Origin: Hybos culiciformis | Lineage: Eukaryota; Arthropoda; Insecta; Diptera; Hybotidae | Assembly: GCA_964007475.1 (NCBI GenBank) | Contig: OZ023275.1 | Coordinates: 35,397,381 to 35,461,380 of the forward strand | Length of the DNA stretch: 64,000 bases | Reading direction: 5' to 3' | Shown: positions 26,252 through 40,171 of the stretch, piece by piece | Position numbering within the stretch: position 1 is the first letter of the stretch | How the letters are laid out: each line of letters starts with the position of its first letter | Program-made: the position numbers and the translations under genes | The notes under the pieces: model-generated | Database searches by the model: none | Told to the model about the DNA's origin: nothing | What the model saw: the letters and a program-made list of their open reading frames with translations, nothing else

Positions 26252-29200
26252 TTTTTTTCCTTTATTTTTTTTAAATGCTTTTCATGCACGTGAATTTTAA
26301 TAATAAAAAAAAAATTCTTCTATATTTTTTTTCTATATTTTTTTTCTTTACATTTGTTATGCTTCAATTGAGTTTAGAAAAAAAAAAAAAACATATTTAT
26401 ATATTTTTTTTATACGATCTGTTTTTTTTTTCCTTGCTTTGATTTTTCTTGAAAAGCATAATTTAAAATTTCCACAACCACAATTTTTTATTTATTTTTT
26501 TTATTTAATTTTTATGTTTTTTTTCTCAGCATTAAAGGTATTTGGAAATTTAAAAAAAAAAACCATAATCTTTAATAAAAAATAAAATTATTTATTAAAT
26601 TAAAAATAATATCATTTTCACAGTAAATTAATTTATAATTCGGTGGCACGTAATATAATTCACTTTGAAATTCTTTTAAAATTTTTTTAAAACTTCATTC
26701 ATAGTTCACTCGATATTTTTTTTATATATTAATGATAAATTGAGAAAAAATTTTCAACAACTTTTTAAATAACACTTTCGATCCTTTCGCTACGACAATG
26801 ATGTTTCCCGCCAAAACAAGAGTAATTTTTTTTTTCAAACGTGTTGTGAGTACTTTAAGATACTCTAAAGTACTTTAAGATTCTTTTAAGAAAATTTTTT
26901 AGTAGAACTAAATTTTATTATTTAATTTTATACGATTAATTTTTTTTCAAAAATTTTTCGTTAAACTTATATATTTTATTTCAAACTAGTATATAGAAAA
27001 ATACCTATATAATTATCAATTCTTTAAAAAATATATTTCATCAAAATTGTGAAAAAAAAAATTAAAATTTATAACACTTCGATATTTATTAAATGTTCAC
27101 GATTCTAGTAATATAAGAATATATATATGTACGTACATTTTTTTTACCTTAAAAATCATGAATTATATTTTTAAATTATATAATTGCGGAAAAAATTGAT
27201 AATGCATGAAACATAAAAAAAAAAATAAAATTTTTATTACATTGTTGCTGATTTATATTTTAACATACAATTGTAAATAAAATAAATCATAATTTATAAT
27301 AATTATCAACGAATTATTATTTCATTAAAAAAAAACGAAAAAAAAAAATTTACACGTTTTAAACTAATTTTGCTATTAGTTTCACAATAATTATTCATAT
27401 ATTGTTGCTGCATAGAAAATCATTAATTGTGAATGAAAATTCAATGACCCTTTAATGAATACCTTTGAAATAAACATCTAAGGACTTTCTTAATGTTTTA
27501 ATTTTTTTTTTTTAATAATTATTTAAATTCAAAAATTAAATGAAAATCATCATTAGGCACACTTTGTATTAATATGTCAAAAAAAAAAATTAATGTTTTT
27601 ATAATGTTATTTTTTTTTTATTATCTACAATTAGGTGTGTATTATGTTTAATTTTTCTTCAAGTGGAATATTTGCGCCAAAAATGTTTAGAATCATTTTT
27701 TAATAAATTATATTTTTGTTAGTTATAAAATTTAAGTTAATTTATAAAATCCAAAAAAAAAATTCATATGTAATATCTTTTAGATAATCTTTTACTAAAC
27801 ATTCACACAACATTGTAATCGAATACCATTTTGGTTTCCTTTTTTTTTTTGATTTATTAGAACTCCCGCATTTGGTCTTAAAACTAAACATAAAAAGAAA
27901 TTTTTTTTGTTTTTCTTTTTAAAAAGAAATATATCAAAAAAAAAAAAAGAAGCAATTAATCTAATTCAAATTCCAGATTTTTCGATTAAAAAAAATTAAA
28001 TAAATAAATAAAAAATTCTTCCACTAAACTTAAAAATTTGATAGCACTGGCACACACTCGTCAAAATCCAATCAAACACTAAATGCATCAAGAAAATAAC
28101 AAAAAAATTTATTAATTTTTTCTAGTTTATATTTATTATTTCTTATTTTCGAACAATTTTTTTTTTCAAAATATACAACACAAACACATGTAGGTATTTA
28201 AAAATTGAGAATATCTTTTATTTATTTTATAGTTTTGTTTGTTATTATTTCGCAGCATAATAAACATAATGAGAATTTTATTTTTGTTCAGTATTGTTTA
28301 TTTACTATATTTTGTTGTAAAATACAAAAAGCCGGTTAACATGAATTCGCCACAAAACATATGATTATTGTAAACAAGTTTATAAACATATTCAATAATA
28401 AATTTATCAACATTATTAGAATAGAATTACTTTTATGTTTGTTATACATAAATTCCGATGTTATTATGTATTTCGGAAATTGGAAATTTAAAAATCGGAA
28501 TTATTTTTTTGTATGGTACAGGGTACAGGTTATTGAATCAATGTTTGTACTTGATCAAAGAACTAAAATACATTCGCAGAAAAAAATTTCAGAAACTAAT
28601 TGTTTTGTAATTTATTCTTAAGCTAAAAATAGCAAAAAAAAAACTATTATTTTGGTGCAGCAACTTTTGCAACAATTCATTTGGGAAAAAGGGTGTTTGA
28701 CTAATTCACATACAGAATTATAGGTCGTATAACATAAAATTCAAATTGTTTCATAAATCTGATTTACATTAACAATATAGAGTGATGTTAGGAAAAAAAA
28801 TTCTATATTCCTTAAAATTCCATTGAAAATATTCTAGAAAATCACTTCACAAAACACATTAACCGGAAATCATGAAGTAGCAAAAATATAGGAGTATTTT
28901 AATTGTGAGAAAAGATGACAGTTATATGATAATGATGTTAAATTATAGAAAAAAATTTATTTAAATTTTTTTTTGGTGGTAACCAAAATAATATTATCAT
29001 AAAATGTTTATTAACAAAAATTTTAAAATATATATTTCGAAAATTTAACATTATAAAAATTTTATAAAAACCATTATTCTAATTACTAGAAAATATTTAA
29101 ATTAAACTAAAATTTATTTTTTGTGTTTTTGAAGACACAAAGACTTAGCAACCCCGATACGGGAAATAATTCTACCCACTTTCCTAAATCAATTTTAACA

Positions 29201-30683
29201 ACGTTCTAAAATGTCAAATTAAAGGTTAAAGGTTGTCAAATTCATCAAGCGCTGACATTTGAAATAGAAAGTTCTTGGCATTTAAAACTTATTTTTTCCA
29301 TAACGAAAAAGAAAGATATGAAAATTTATGTTTTGTCAAAAACATAATGAATTTTTTCTATTTTTTTAAATTATGGAAATTGCTTTTTATGGTAATTTTT
29401 TTTACAGGTTTTTTTTTTATTTTATTTATTTTAATTTCATAGATATTACTAACATTTTTATTTAAAAGAAAAAAAAAAGAAAATAAAACTATTTTTTTAA
29501 ATATAACAAAAATTATTTAATGAATGAAAAAAATACTTGTTTTCGTAGACTTTGAAAAGGTCTTTGACATTGTTATGTTAACGAAAAAAAAAAAAAAAAA
29601 GTGGCACTGTAAATAATTAATTACCAAACACTTAAAATCTAAGAAAAACTGTTGAAGTGTTGGAAATATTTTTCACGCAATTTACCTTTTTTTTTAGAAA
29701 ATTTATTTAGGTTTTGGTCGGATAACCATTTAGATCTTCTTTGGAAAATTTATATACTTTTTTTTTACTATTCTTTTTTTTATTAGCTAAAGTTCAGAAA
29801 GCTTTCATAAAAAAAATTCTCTTATAAAAGAATTTTGTAAATAAAATATAATGTTTAACATTTTGGGCAAAGTCTGATTCAAATTTCAAATATTTTATTG
29901 TTAACACTTTAAAAGTATTTCTTACATTGTATGCAGAAGCAAGAGTCCAGACTGCAGCCTAAGCTATACTTCGTTTTATGAAAACTTAAATCAAGAAAAT
30001 GCAAAATTAAACAAATTTATGGAAAGCACTTTTATTGTACTCTTTAACACTAAAATCTTGTTTCCAAACACAAAAATTGATTAATTGAATAAAAATCTTA
30101 TTAAACAAAAAAATTCGACAGAATATATTAATTTCTTTATCATTTAATAAAAAATTATATTAACGATAAATTATTTTATAGAACACTTATTTTCGCACGT
30201 ACTTAAAACATGAACTCTAGACAAATAAATATATCAAGCTCAATGTTATCGAAATTTTTTTAAAATATAAATTCGATTAGAAATTTGAATTTATAATTTT
30301 ATAAATTCTAAAACCATATTAAGTTTGTAGAGAAATAAATTAAAAGAAAAAAAAAATATTTTGTCTCTAAACGTGTAGAGTACTTAATATTAAATTTATG
30401 TAAATAAATGCGAATTTGATATTAAAAAAAAAATTTACTTCATAACCGCCAACATTTATATTTCGTTATTATTTACCGTTGGACATAATATTTCTAATGT
30501 CAAAAAACACCTGCTTTAGTTTAAACATTTATATTATTTTTATTGTCGCCAAATACGGTTAACATTTTTTGCGGTTTTAGTTCACAATTATATAAATAAT
30601 AATAAATATTTCTAAATAAAAAATTTTTTTATATATACTTATGGTTTTATTACAATCAGAATTGTTTTATTTTGCGTTTTAAA
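26252..30683. other. AT-rich region upstream of exon 1, no gene seen
   Basis: Presumed 5' UTR, promoter or further intron. Notable marks are a TTTCCCGCC sequence (26804-26812) and a TTTGCGCC sequence (27671-27678), both E2F-like by consensus but unproven. The frame at 28361-28621 (plus) is open for 86 codons but has no recognisable motif. Confidence 0.45.
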
Positions 30684-30926
30684 ATGATCGAGATGCTAAC
30701 GAATATCGCTAGTCTTCTTGTTAAGTTAATAGATTTAATCTCGAATGGGTTGTTACCAAAGAAAAGCTTATAAATTTCAGATAAAGCAGTTCTGAGCAAC
30801 TTGTTTATAAATCGAGCCAAATGTAAAAACACCCAGTTTGCCTCGGTTCGCACTTATTACGAATTGGGCCGCTGTTTGCTCATTAGTGAATCAATAATGT
30901 CTAGAGAAAAAATCCTACAAAATTGA
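30684..30926 (+). pseudogene. Coding-like relic with one in-frame stop
   Basis: An ATG at 30684 opens 29 codons with balanced codon use (MIEMLTNIASLLVKLIDLIS and onward). It meets a TAA at 30771-30773, then the same frame continues open for 50 codons to TGA at 30924. The second part includes NTQFASVRTYYELGRCLLIS. Both halves are richer in G and C than the surroundings. This suggests an old gene or transposon fragment disabled by a nonsense change. A splice-like TTTCAG lies at 30775-30780, so an alternative is a terminal exon beginning at 30781. The opposite strand is also open (30656-30853), so the strand is not certain. Family not recognised. Confidence 0.25.
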
Positions 30927-32615
30927 TAGGAAAAGTAATGTAGGCTCCGGTTAGAATAATAACTTAAACGTTTGATTCTTAAAATTATAATTATGACTAT
31001 ATAGCTCGCATAGGAAATTCTTATTCAATTCCAAAATCAATTTGCTTTTAAGTTAAAAAAAATACTATTATTATTTTTAACATTTTAACTTTTTACTGAA
31101 TTATAGCGAAATTTTCTTTGACATAATTTATTTAAAAAAATGTCTTTTATTTACATTTTTGTAAGTATTCAAATTACATTCTCATTAAATATGTTTTGTG
31201 ACCATATTAGCAAACACCTCATTGGTTTAGTATTACTAACCTTAATCAAAAACAATATCCGTAATGTGAAATAATTACAATTGTAAAGAATTGAGATATT
31301 TTTAATTATCTATATACTTATATATTTTTGTGGTCATAGTGATAATTTTATAACGTGTTTGAAATTTAAATAATTAAATATAATCTATGTATAGGTATAT
31401 AATAAATAATGTGAAGAAAATCTACTATAATTTTTTCAGAATTTTAATAATATTCCTACTTTGGTATACGTTAATATTAAAAGTTGTTAAGATATTAAGT
31501 ATTTTGACAATTTAATTTTAGAAATAGAATAACAAATCAAACAAAGTATATTATAAAGATGTACCGCAAAAACAATAATTACTTATTTACTGATGATGAA
31601 AATTTAGAAAAAATCATATTTTTTATGTGTATACTTGACGTGATAATTTTATGTTTAATTTTGTGACGTAACTTTGTATTGAATTCACTGCATTATATTC
31701 GTATTATGCAGTTTCATAAATGCTGACTAAATTTACGTGCCAAACATAATTAACTTTATTTATAATTTATATGTTACATCTATTTACATCATTACGCACT
31801 CATAATGATGTTATACATAGTATTATAATTATTATTATTTTTTTTTTAAATTTCATTTATAAAAGAATCTCATTGTTTAGCACGATTTTCAAATTAAATT
31901 AAATTTTCCATTTAAGTAAAAAAGTATAATTTAACAATCCAATTGTTAAGTGTAAAAGTGCAATTGAATTATATTGAGAATAAACTAGAAACGCATCATT
32001 GGAAAACTGATCTATATTGTAATATCAGGCATCAATTTGCGATGATGCAAATATCGATTAGGTGTGCTGCACATAAAATCTGTATAAAACAAAAATCGAG
32101 AAAATATGTTACATGAATATTATACTCAACATACTTAATAAATGAATTTTAATAATATTTATATACTATCGAGAAATTGATTCCTGTTTCTCTTTAGCAT
32201 TTCAAAATGAATTGCATTTTATAATTTTCAATTTTATTCGTTTATTATAAAATTAGTTTTATAATTTAGAATTAAATTATGTTGAATTAGGTCAAAAGTT
32301 GATTAGAAAATTAATTCGATTAATCTAAATTAAATCAACAAATTGTCCGATTTAATTTTTTTGAATGAAACTTTAATGTATATTTTTGTTTTTTGTTAAT
32401 TGCCTTATTAATTGGACAAAATTTAAGGAGGTTAGTTTTAATTATTCCGTATGCAAGAATCGTAATTTTAATACGCAGAACTATTATCTCATCAAAATCT
32501 GCATTTCCACAAAGAAACAAGATCGTCTACGGTCTAGCAATAATCAGAAAAAAAAAACCAAATAATCAAGTTATTTCCTGAGTAAAAGATATTTGATCAT
32601 TTTTCTGCCAAACTC
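30927..32615. other. AT-rich non-coding stretch
   Basis: No supported gene. A 62-codon plus-strand open frame at 32393-32581 has an unusual Ile/Arg-rich peptide and somewhat better codon variety than the surroundings, but no start context, splice site or recognisable motif. Confidence 0.45.
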
Positions 32616-32854
32616 CTAAGTTATACCATAGATTAAGAATACAGAAAGATGGGAAGCTTCATACGACATTATTTTTGGTATTTTTATGTGAATGTGTTAG
32701 TAAAACAAAATAAAATACGTGATAATTATCAATATATGAAAAGAATTTTATTTAGTTTTACTAACACCTTCACATAAAAATACCAAAAAAGACTGAAAAA
32801 ATGTTGTATGAAGCTTCCAATCTTTCTGTATTCTTAATCTATGGTTATACTTAG
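32616..32854. mobile_element. 239-bp long-inverted-repeat MITE
   Basis: The left arm starts CTAAGTTATACCATAGATTA. The right arm, read inward, starts CTAAGTATAACCATAGATTA. Near-complementarity continues for roughly 95 bases on each side, leaving a loop of about 40 bases near 32712-32750. Mismatches and small indels show the arms have diverged. No clear target-site duplication was found at the outer edges and no protein is encoded. It is a stem-loop (foldback) MITE of unassigned superfamily. Confidence 0.75.
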
Positions 32855-35800
32855 CGTAATTTCTATAAAATAAAAAAATACAAAAAATTATATTTATGAT
32901 TTAATGCCTCATCGATTTTAATATAAGATAAAAGTAGTTGATATCGAAATTCCAAGCTTAGTAATGTCTCTTTTGTACAGAAAAAAAATAACATCCTTTC
33001 ACCTTTTATAATCTTTTATTTATGTTTACTAAATCCTTATCAATGAAAAAAAACATAAAAATTTAAGTACCTATTGTATTATGCTATTATGTTAATGAAC
33101 GAAATATTTATAAGAATAACAAAAATTATTATTGAATTCAAAAGGTACGGATTAAGTTCTTAGTATTTTTAATCCAGGATGTCCTTTTTTGATAATATAC
33201 ATAGTTTCATATATATTTTTAATTTTGCATATTGAATTAAATTAAATCTTAGGACCCTTCTCTTCTGATATACTATCATAAAAAAATAATTTAAATATTT
33301 TTAAAGGTACAGTACCTATCAAGAAATTAAAAGTCTTTGGTAGCATTCATATCAATTATATTTGTGGGTTTTTCAAAAGAAATTCCATAGAAATGTTATC
33401 TGTTGGGATACAAATGACATCATGTGAAGATATGAATTGAATTCAATATAAAATTCAATTAAGTTCAGATTTTCTAAGAACACATGATTTTGTTTAAAGA
33501 AAAATATTCACATCGCACTTCTTTATCTCTTTAAACTGATTAAGTTTATTAGCGTCTTGATAACGCAAAACGATATTTTATTATTCCATTCTCATGCTAC
33601 GATTAACTAACAAAAATATGAAATTCCCTAAGAGTTGTTCTATTAAATAACAAATGAATTATTGCAAAATAAAATCTAATAACTTAAGTCGAAACCAAAA
33701 TACATTTTTTTGTTACAAAATATAGGTACAATTAAATGATTGTTATAAATGTAATATAAATTTTTTTATTCCTTAAAAAAGCATAAATTGCAAAAGAAGA
33801 TTTATGTTTAGTCTATCTATGCAGTTAAAAAAAAAGTTTGTTAAATTAAATTGATTGAATTTATTATATTTTCTTTGTAAAAAAAGGGTGTTAATATTCA
33901 ATTAGGAAATCATATTGACACAATTTTAGGGTGTGTAATATTTACGAAAAAGTCACATGCATTATATGAATTAGAGAATAGACGTTAAAATATTTTCCAT
34001 TGAAAGGATTATTTAAACAAGAGGAGAATTATTGAACGTCAAAATAATATAGAAAAAGTATTGTTGAAAGTTTTATTTAATTTACAATCTACGAAAAATA
34101 TTCGAACCTTATAAAATAATTTTTTTGATTTTGTAATAGAAGTTGGTGTCACATAAGATTCAGAATCATAAATATTACGTGTTTATTGGTTACAGAGCCC
34201 TTGTGAGGCCTTACTAATCTAGATCAAGATTATTTCTTAAAAAAAATTTAATGTAAAATAACAGGACAGTTCGAACCTTTGGCTTCAAAAGTATAGAACT
34301 CAGAACATATTATGTCATTGTTGCACAAAATTCAAACAAATTTTAATTTATATTACCCCCTTTGTGTGGTTACGTATATTGATTATTGCAATTAGATTTT
34401 GTTTTGTTAGGTGACACTTAAAAAACTCAAATCATTTTCAAAAAGGGTCATAAATTTTATATTCAAAAAAAATTAAATAAAAAATTATTTATGGTTTTTA
34501 CTTTTTGGTGACAATTAGAGAAATTTAGAGCACTTCGGATAACAATTCATCAAAGGGGATTATTTCTATTTGAAATAATCTTTACTTGTATTTGATAGAT
34601 GAAACTAATTTCTTAAGTTTAAATCTATGTCAATCGAACTTGAATAACTATTTTAATAGAATCAATAATCTTAGCTTTTATACAAATTAAAACTTACACA
34701 CATTTAATCAATGCAGCGATAAGCAAAGTGCCGATTTAATTACTTAATGCCGCGCATTTTATTTTTGGTATTTAAAAATTGAAAATCAATGTATAGATAT
34801 TGAATATATGTTATACATTGCATAATTAATGAAAAATATTCAAAGTGCATTACCGATTTGTATTTTAAAGCGGCTATTTTGTTTATATTTCTATATTTTT
34901 TATCGGTAATGGAGTTTCTATTAAGATAATAGACAATTTAACATTGAACTATTTAACAAGTATATTTATTTCATCGTCTCAAACTTTATATTAATTTTTT
35001 CGATGAATTTATTAAATTTATTATTTGATGTAAATAATTTAGATTAATTTGTTGCCAGCATTTTTTCTCAACAACTGTGCTTCATATATTATACCGTTAA
35101 GATTTTGGAATGTACTTTACAAAACATTAAATTTATCTTTAAATCCTTTAAAACAATTTCTTCTGTGAATTTAAAAAACTGAAAATGTAGCTTTTATCCA
35201 CAACAGTTTTTAGTGCATTAAACCTAATATGTTATAAATTTCAATTTTTAAAACATTTTCAGGACAAAACACTTTTATAAGTTCCACTTTTCTTTGATTA
35301 CATTTTAGCATACTATACTGATTGAAAAAAAAATCCAATATTTCTCATAATCGGTACTTGAAACTTGATTTCTTTGACGAAAAAAAATAATATATTTCAA
35401 CGCCTGAATTTATAAATATCAAATCGTAAATGATGGAAAACATTAAATTCGCTTTTTAACATATTTTTTTTGTTTTTTAAAAGCTTTTAAAATACATCAA
35501 TATAAAAACGTTTAATATTCCTTAAATATTATAGAACTCAGAAATATTAAAAATACCTTTTATTGATTCATTCAAAAACTTTGTTTGAAAAATAATTTTT
35601 TCCGATGTATATTTGGATTGTAGCATAAAGGAAGTATAATATAGAGTAACTATGTCAAACAACTTTTTAAAATATCGTTTTTATTTTTTTTCCTATTTTT
35701 TCAGACCCCCAAAACATATGTATACAAAAAAGCTTTTCTATTCTCTCTAATACTCATTAATTTTTTCAATTTTGAGGATGTTTAGTTTTAAAATTACACA

Positions 35801-36954
35801 ACTTATAAAAATTCGAATGTAGTTGTGCGAAAAATCATACTATAAAACTATAATGAATAAATGAAAAAATATGTGTCTAAATATGTATTGTTGTGATGTG
35901 CTAATATCAATTTATTGCATCTATGTTTTTTTTTTTGTTGAAAAACTAGCATCTACGTCTTCATTGAAATTTGTAAAATTCTTATCATAAGTTATTTCAA
36001 ATCAATAAATATATCTATTACAATTTAATTTTTACATTCAAAAAGAGATAATCTGTCATAATATTTTACCTATATCCTTTGGATAAAATATTCTTAAACG
36101 ATAGTGGGAGACATTGTTTTATTTTTTTCGTGAATTTACGTTTAATTAGTTCGTTCTTTAAAATAACAGTGTTTTGCATTTAATGGTACATGTATATTAA
36201 AATATTTTGCATGAACTTTGTTTTAATTATTTAAATTTTGAAATGTTTATAAGGACGTTAAGAAAATTATACCGGAATATTTTATTATTATTGAAAATTT
36301 ATCAATTTGGATATGGAATTAAAATAAGTATAAATAATTTGAATAATATAAAGTAAAGTATTTATTAATTTATTTTATATATTAATGAGTAGGTAGTCGC
36401 ACTTTTTTTTAATGCGCAACCTTCACGTAAATATTTTACTAATTCATGAAGTTAGAGCTCCATAAAAAGTAGTCGGCTAAACAAGTTATCTTCTATCGAC
36501 CCCAATCATAAAAAATACTTAAAAAAAAACTAATTATGTCCTTGTATTGAAATCAGAACAATTTTTATATCTCAAGAATTATGAGACTGATTTGAAAATA
36601 TTTTATTTGAAAGCACCAAAAGATGATCTGTTTGAAATTAACAGATTTCATATAAAATTTTTTGATAACTATTTTGCTCAAAATGTTTATAAAAAAAAAA
36701 TTTTAACAAACAGTATACAATTACATTGCTGTTTGGATGCAACAAAATTATCAAAAAAATATGATTTCTGGTTCACCGAAACAGACAAATGTTTGAACAT
36801 AAATTTAAATTTTTGAAGTTTGTTATTAACACTTTTAATAACAAAAGGCTCAAAATTTTTAAAAGGGATATTATTACAAAGTTAAAGTATCCTTACAAAC
36901 TAAAATAAAAAAACAAAAAAAATCATTATTCCAATAATATAAAATAATGTGAGC
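32855..36954. other. AT-rich non-coding stretch
   Basis: About 4.1 kb without a supported gene. A plus-strand frame (36547-36816) is open for 89 codons with a plausible amino-acid mix, but it lacks any ATG and has no recognisable domain. Confidence 0.45.
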
Positions 36955-37197
36955 ATCGTCGGTCTCATGCAAAAATCACGAAACTGCAAAAACATAGTTT
37001 TGAGAAAATTGGTTTTGAAATTTTTTTTTGTAGTACGTTTTGGTACTTTCGGGAAAATAGAAATAGTCATTGCGGATAATTTATGAGAGCTTTTGACTTT
37101 GAACATATTCAAATTTTAGTTTTTTATGATTTTTGTACAATATTAGGTCAAAACGGCCAAACTTACAGTTTCGTGCTTTTTGCACGAGACCGACGAT
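36955..37197. mobile_element. 243-bp MITE with ~35-bp terminal inverted repeats
   Basis: The left end reads ATCGTCGGTCTCATGCAAAA. The right end, read inward, gives ATCGTCGGTCTCGTGCAAAA, and both continue into a CACGAAACTG motif. The termini are nearly identical for about 35 bases, and the interior has no coding capacity. A target duplication is not certain; a dinucleotide AT/TA duplication as in Tc1/mariner-type MITEs is possible because the terminal bases are self-complementary. Confidence 0.8.
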
Positions 37198-39461
37198 ATA
37201 TAAATAAACATGAAATAAAATGAATTTATTAATGCTTGAAATATAATTTTTTTATTTACATTCTAATCCAATTTTTTTTTTTCATAGAGAACAAATACTA
37301 GTAAACATTAAAATACAATTATAATAAAGGAAATATTTTGTTTATTTTTAAAAGCTTTATATAAAAAATATTTTAAAAGCTATAAAGCTCTCTCGTTATA
37401 GCGATAAATTCTAAACAAAAATAAAAGCTTGGGGGTCTGATCTAATTTTGTTTAACTTTTTTTATTTGAATTTTTTATATGAAACTAGTTACTCTATTTA
37501 TACTTCCTTTATGATTGTAGGGAAAATTTAGAAAATGTATTGAATCAAAAATGAATTCGAATGAAACTTAATATTATTTTGAAATGTTAAATTCCTATTT
37601 ATTATGTGTACAAAATAAAGTGAGAAAACATTATGCTTCGTTGTTACATAATTTTTTTTTTATTTGTAAAAATTCCAACATATACATTTATAATTTTGTT
37701 AAAAGACAAACGTGATAAAGATTTGAATTTTTGGATTATATTCGGTATATTATTTCATTATCCTTTTTATTTTTAATTCTCATACAACTCAACAATATAA
37801 ATTAATTTACATACCTGATGATACCTTTTCGTCGGCTAAATATTGAAACTCCTTAAGCAGTTATTTACAGAAAGTTGACAATTAAAAGTTTCCCAGTCAA
37901 TCGAAAAATGAACTATTAACGTTGCGATGATAGTTGGGTTTTTGCGTTAAAGATCATATAATTGATTTAAAATAATTGTACAGAAAAAGTTTTTTTTTTT
38001 TTCAAAAATACATTAAATAAAAATGTTGTTCTTTCCTTTCGATTAAAAGTATTTTTTTTTTTTGAAAAATATGGTTCTAAGTTTGAACTTAGTTCATGGT
38101 TTCAAGTCGAGTTAAGTTTGTATTTTATGATTCGAATTATATTATTTTCCAACAATTCTAATTCTCATCAAAGACTCTTAATAAAGAAATACATTTATTC
38201 TATAACTAAAAATCTAATTAATAGAACTACTTCTAGCTATGGAAAATTTTTTCTTTCATAGTAAGTTAATATGTTTTATCACTAAGACGTTGTTATTCCA
38301 GTTTTTTCTTATACATATTCTCTAATCAATTATAACATTCTACCTGAATTTTTCATTTCCTTTTTAATTTAACAAAAAAAAAATATTGAGGATTAACTTA
38401 TTTAATAAAGAAACAATTTTGTAATAAAATTTGTGATGATGGGAAATTTCAATGACATGTATAAAAGATAAAGAGAAACAACAAAAAATTCATAAATATT
38501 CTATATCAAATTTCAAGAACATGTATTTATGAGACTCACTTTGAGTCTACATTGGATGTTTTCGAAGATTATAATGAATATAAGATTAGAAATTGTATAA
38601 AAAGAAAAATCCTTCAAATAATCAACATTAAAAAATTAAATTAAAATGAAAATTATTTTCTTAGGTAAACCGAGGTAGAAATTGTAAAGGATTAAAATTT
38701 AAAAAAAAAATAAAAGAGAAAATTATAACGAACTATTAATATGATTGCATTTTTAATTTTTTTATGTTAATTTCTTTTTATCATACCAAACATTAAGATT
38801 TTAAACTGAACACTAAACATTTAAGTTTAGTTAACTATATTGAATAAAATCTTAATTAAATATCCCGTGTAAACGCTATGAGCTAAATAAAAAAAATAAG
38901 TTACTATAAATATTGATATTATTGAGATGTTTTGAAATGTTGATATTATTGAGAAACAGCACAAATCCATAAAAAGAGTAATATTTCTAATGTTTTTTTA
39001 AATTACATTTTACAACGAAAGACCTAAGATAAGCATAATTTTAAAGATTTGGGACTAGAATATTCTAAATGTTCTGAAAAGCCCAAAGAATATTATAAAA
39101 TAAATAAATAAAAGACTTAAGAGCTAAACTTTCTTTAAATTTTATTTTAAATTAGTTGTTCCATGTGGAAATTGAACAAACCTAATTATGAATCAAATTC
39201 TCGATAATTTTTTTTTTCAACTTGAAAATTTAAATACCAAACTTTTATATTTAATTCTAAAGAAGACAATATCTTTTTCAAATTAAATGAAATTATAATA
39301 AAAAATTATAATCATAAGAATTTTTTTCCCATAGTATATTTTTCAATGTATTAAATAAATCAAGATATTATTATTTTAATCATCTTATTCTATTATAAAT
39401 TTCATTGAACTCTTAAAATAAAAACAAAAAAAAAAACAAACGAGCTGTCATGGGACACCAG
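37198..39461. other. AT-rich non-coding stretch
   Basis: No gene or strong repeat recognised between the MITE at 36955 and the nested repeat cluster starting at 39462. Confidence 0.5.
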
Positions 39462-39681
39462 TTTGGAACGTAGTTCCTTAGCGTACATATAAGTAATTTT
39501 CATTTTTTATCAATTCAAAATTTTATTAATTTAAAAAGAAACTTTTTTCTACTTTTCCCAGTTTTCTCTAATTTTGCATTTTTTTTATTTAAAGAAACCT
39601 TTTTTAAGGAGCAATTTTAGACTGTTTTTTCGAATTTCGAAGATCTTTTTTGACATCGAAAATTCAAAAAACTAAAACTAA

Positions 39682-39895
39682 GAGTCTGTTCACTTAATAG
39701 TGATTATTGAAACAATTGAAATCGGATTTAATATTCCAGATTTTTTAATTTGTAAACGACACGATTTTACTGCTGTTATTTAAAAAAAATGAAATAATTT
39801 TGTCCTAAAGCCGTTCACAAATTCAATTTTACTTCTTAAAATTCTGCAAAGGGAAATTTTAAATTTCCCATAACAAACTAAATTTGTAGGTGAAT
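39682..39895 (-). mobile_element. Diverged fragment of the 57.4-kb MITE family
   Basis: Matches the reverse complement of the MITE at 57428-57830. The terminus reads GAGTCTGTTC versus GAGCCCGTTC. Both then share a GACACnATTTTAC/GCTGTTATTT block and an AAGGGAAATTTTAAATTTCC block followed by CATAACAAACT. The second terminus is missing, so this is a truncated, older copy in the opposite orientation. Confidence 0.65.
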
Positions 39896-40124
39896 TCAAA
39901 AAGTAAAATTGTATAGAAAAGAAAAAAGCGGCAAAAATGGGTAAGAAAATTCGGTCGGTCCGGTCACGTATTATTATAAGTTTTTGATTTCAGTCAGCCA
40001 AATATTATTTTATAAGTAGTTGATTTTAGCAGATTACATAATGCAGAAAATTACGTCCTCAATTTAGAAATTGTGACTCTAAGTTTATCAATTTTCATAC
40101 AACGTTCAATAAAAAACTATTACT

Positions 40125-40170
40125 ATTTGCCGCGAGAGGGACTGTTTATTTGCCGCGAAAGGGACTGTTT
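40125..40170. repeat. 23-bp tandem pair
   Basis: Two adjacent 23-base units beginning ATTTGCCGCG and ending GGGACTGTTT, differing at one position (GAG versus AAG). The next MITE begins directly after them. Confidence 0.85.
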
Positions 40171-40171
40171 A

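Noticed and set aside
36547..36816. 89-codon plus-strand frame with a plausible amino-acid mix
   Set aside because: No ATG in the frame, no convincing splice sites and no recognisable motif; kept only as a note in the stretch description.
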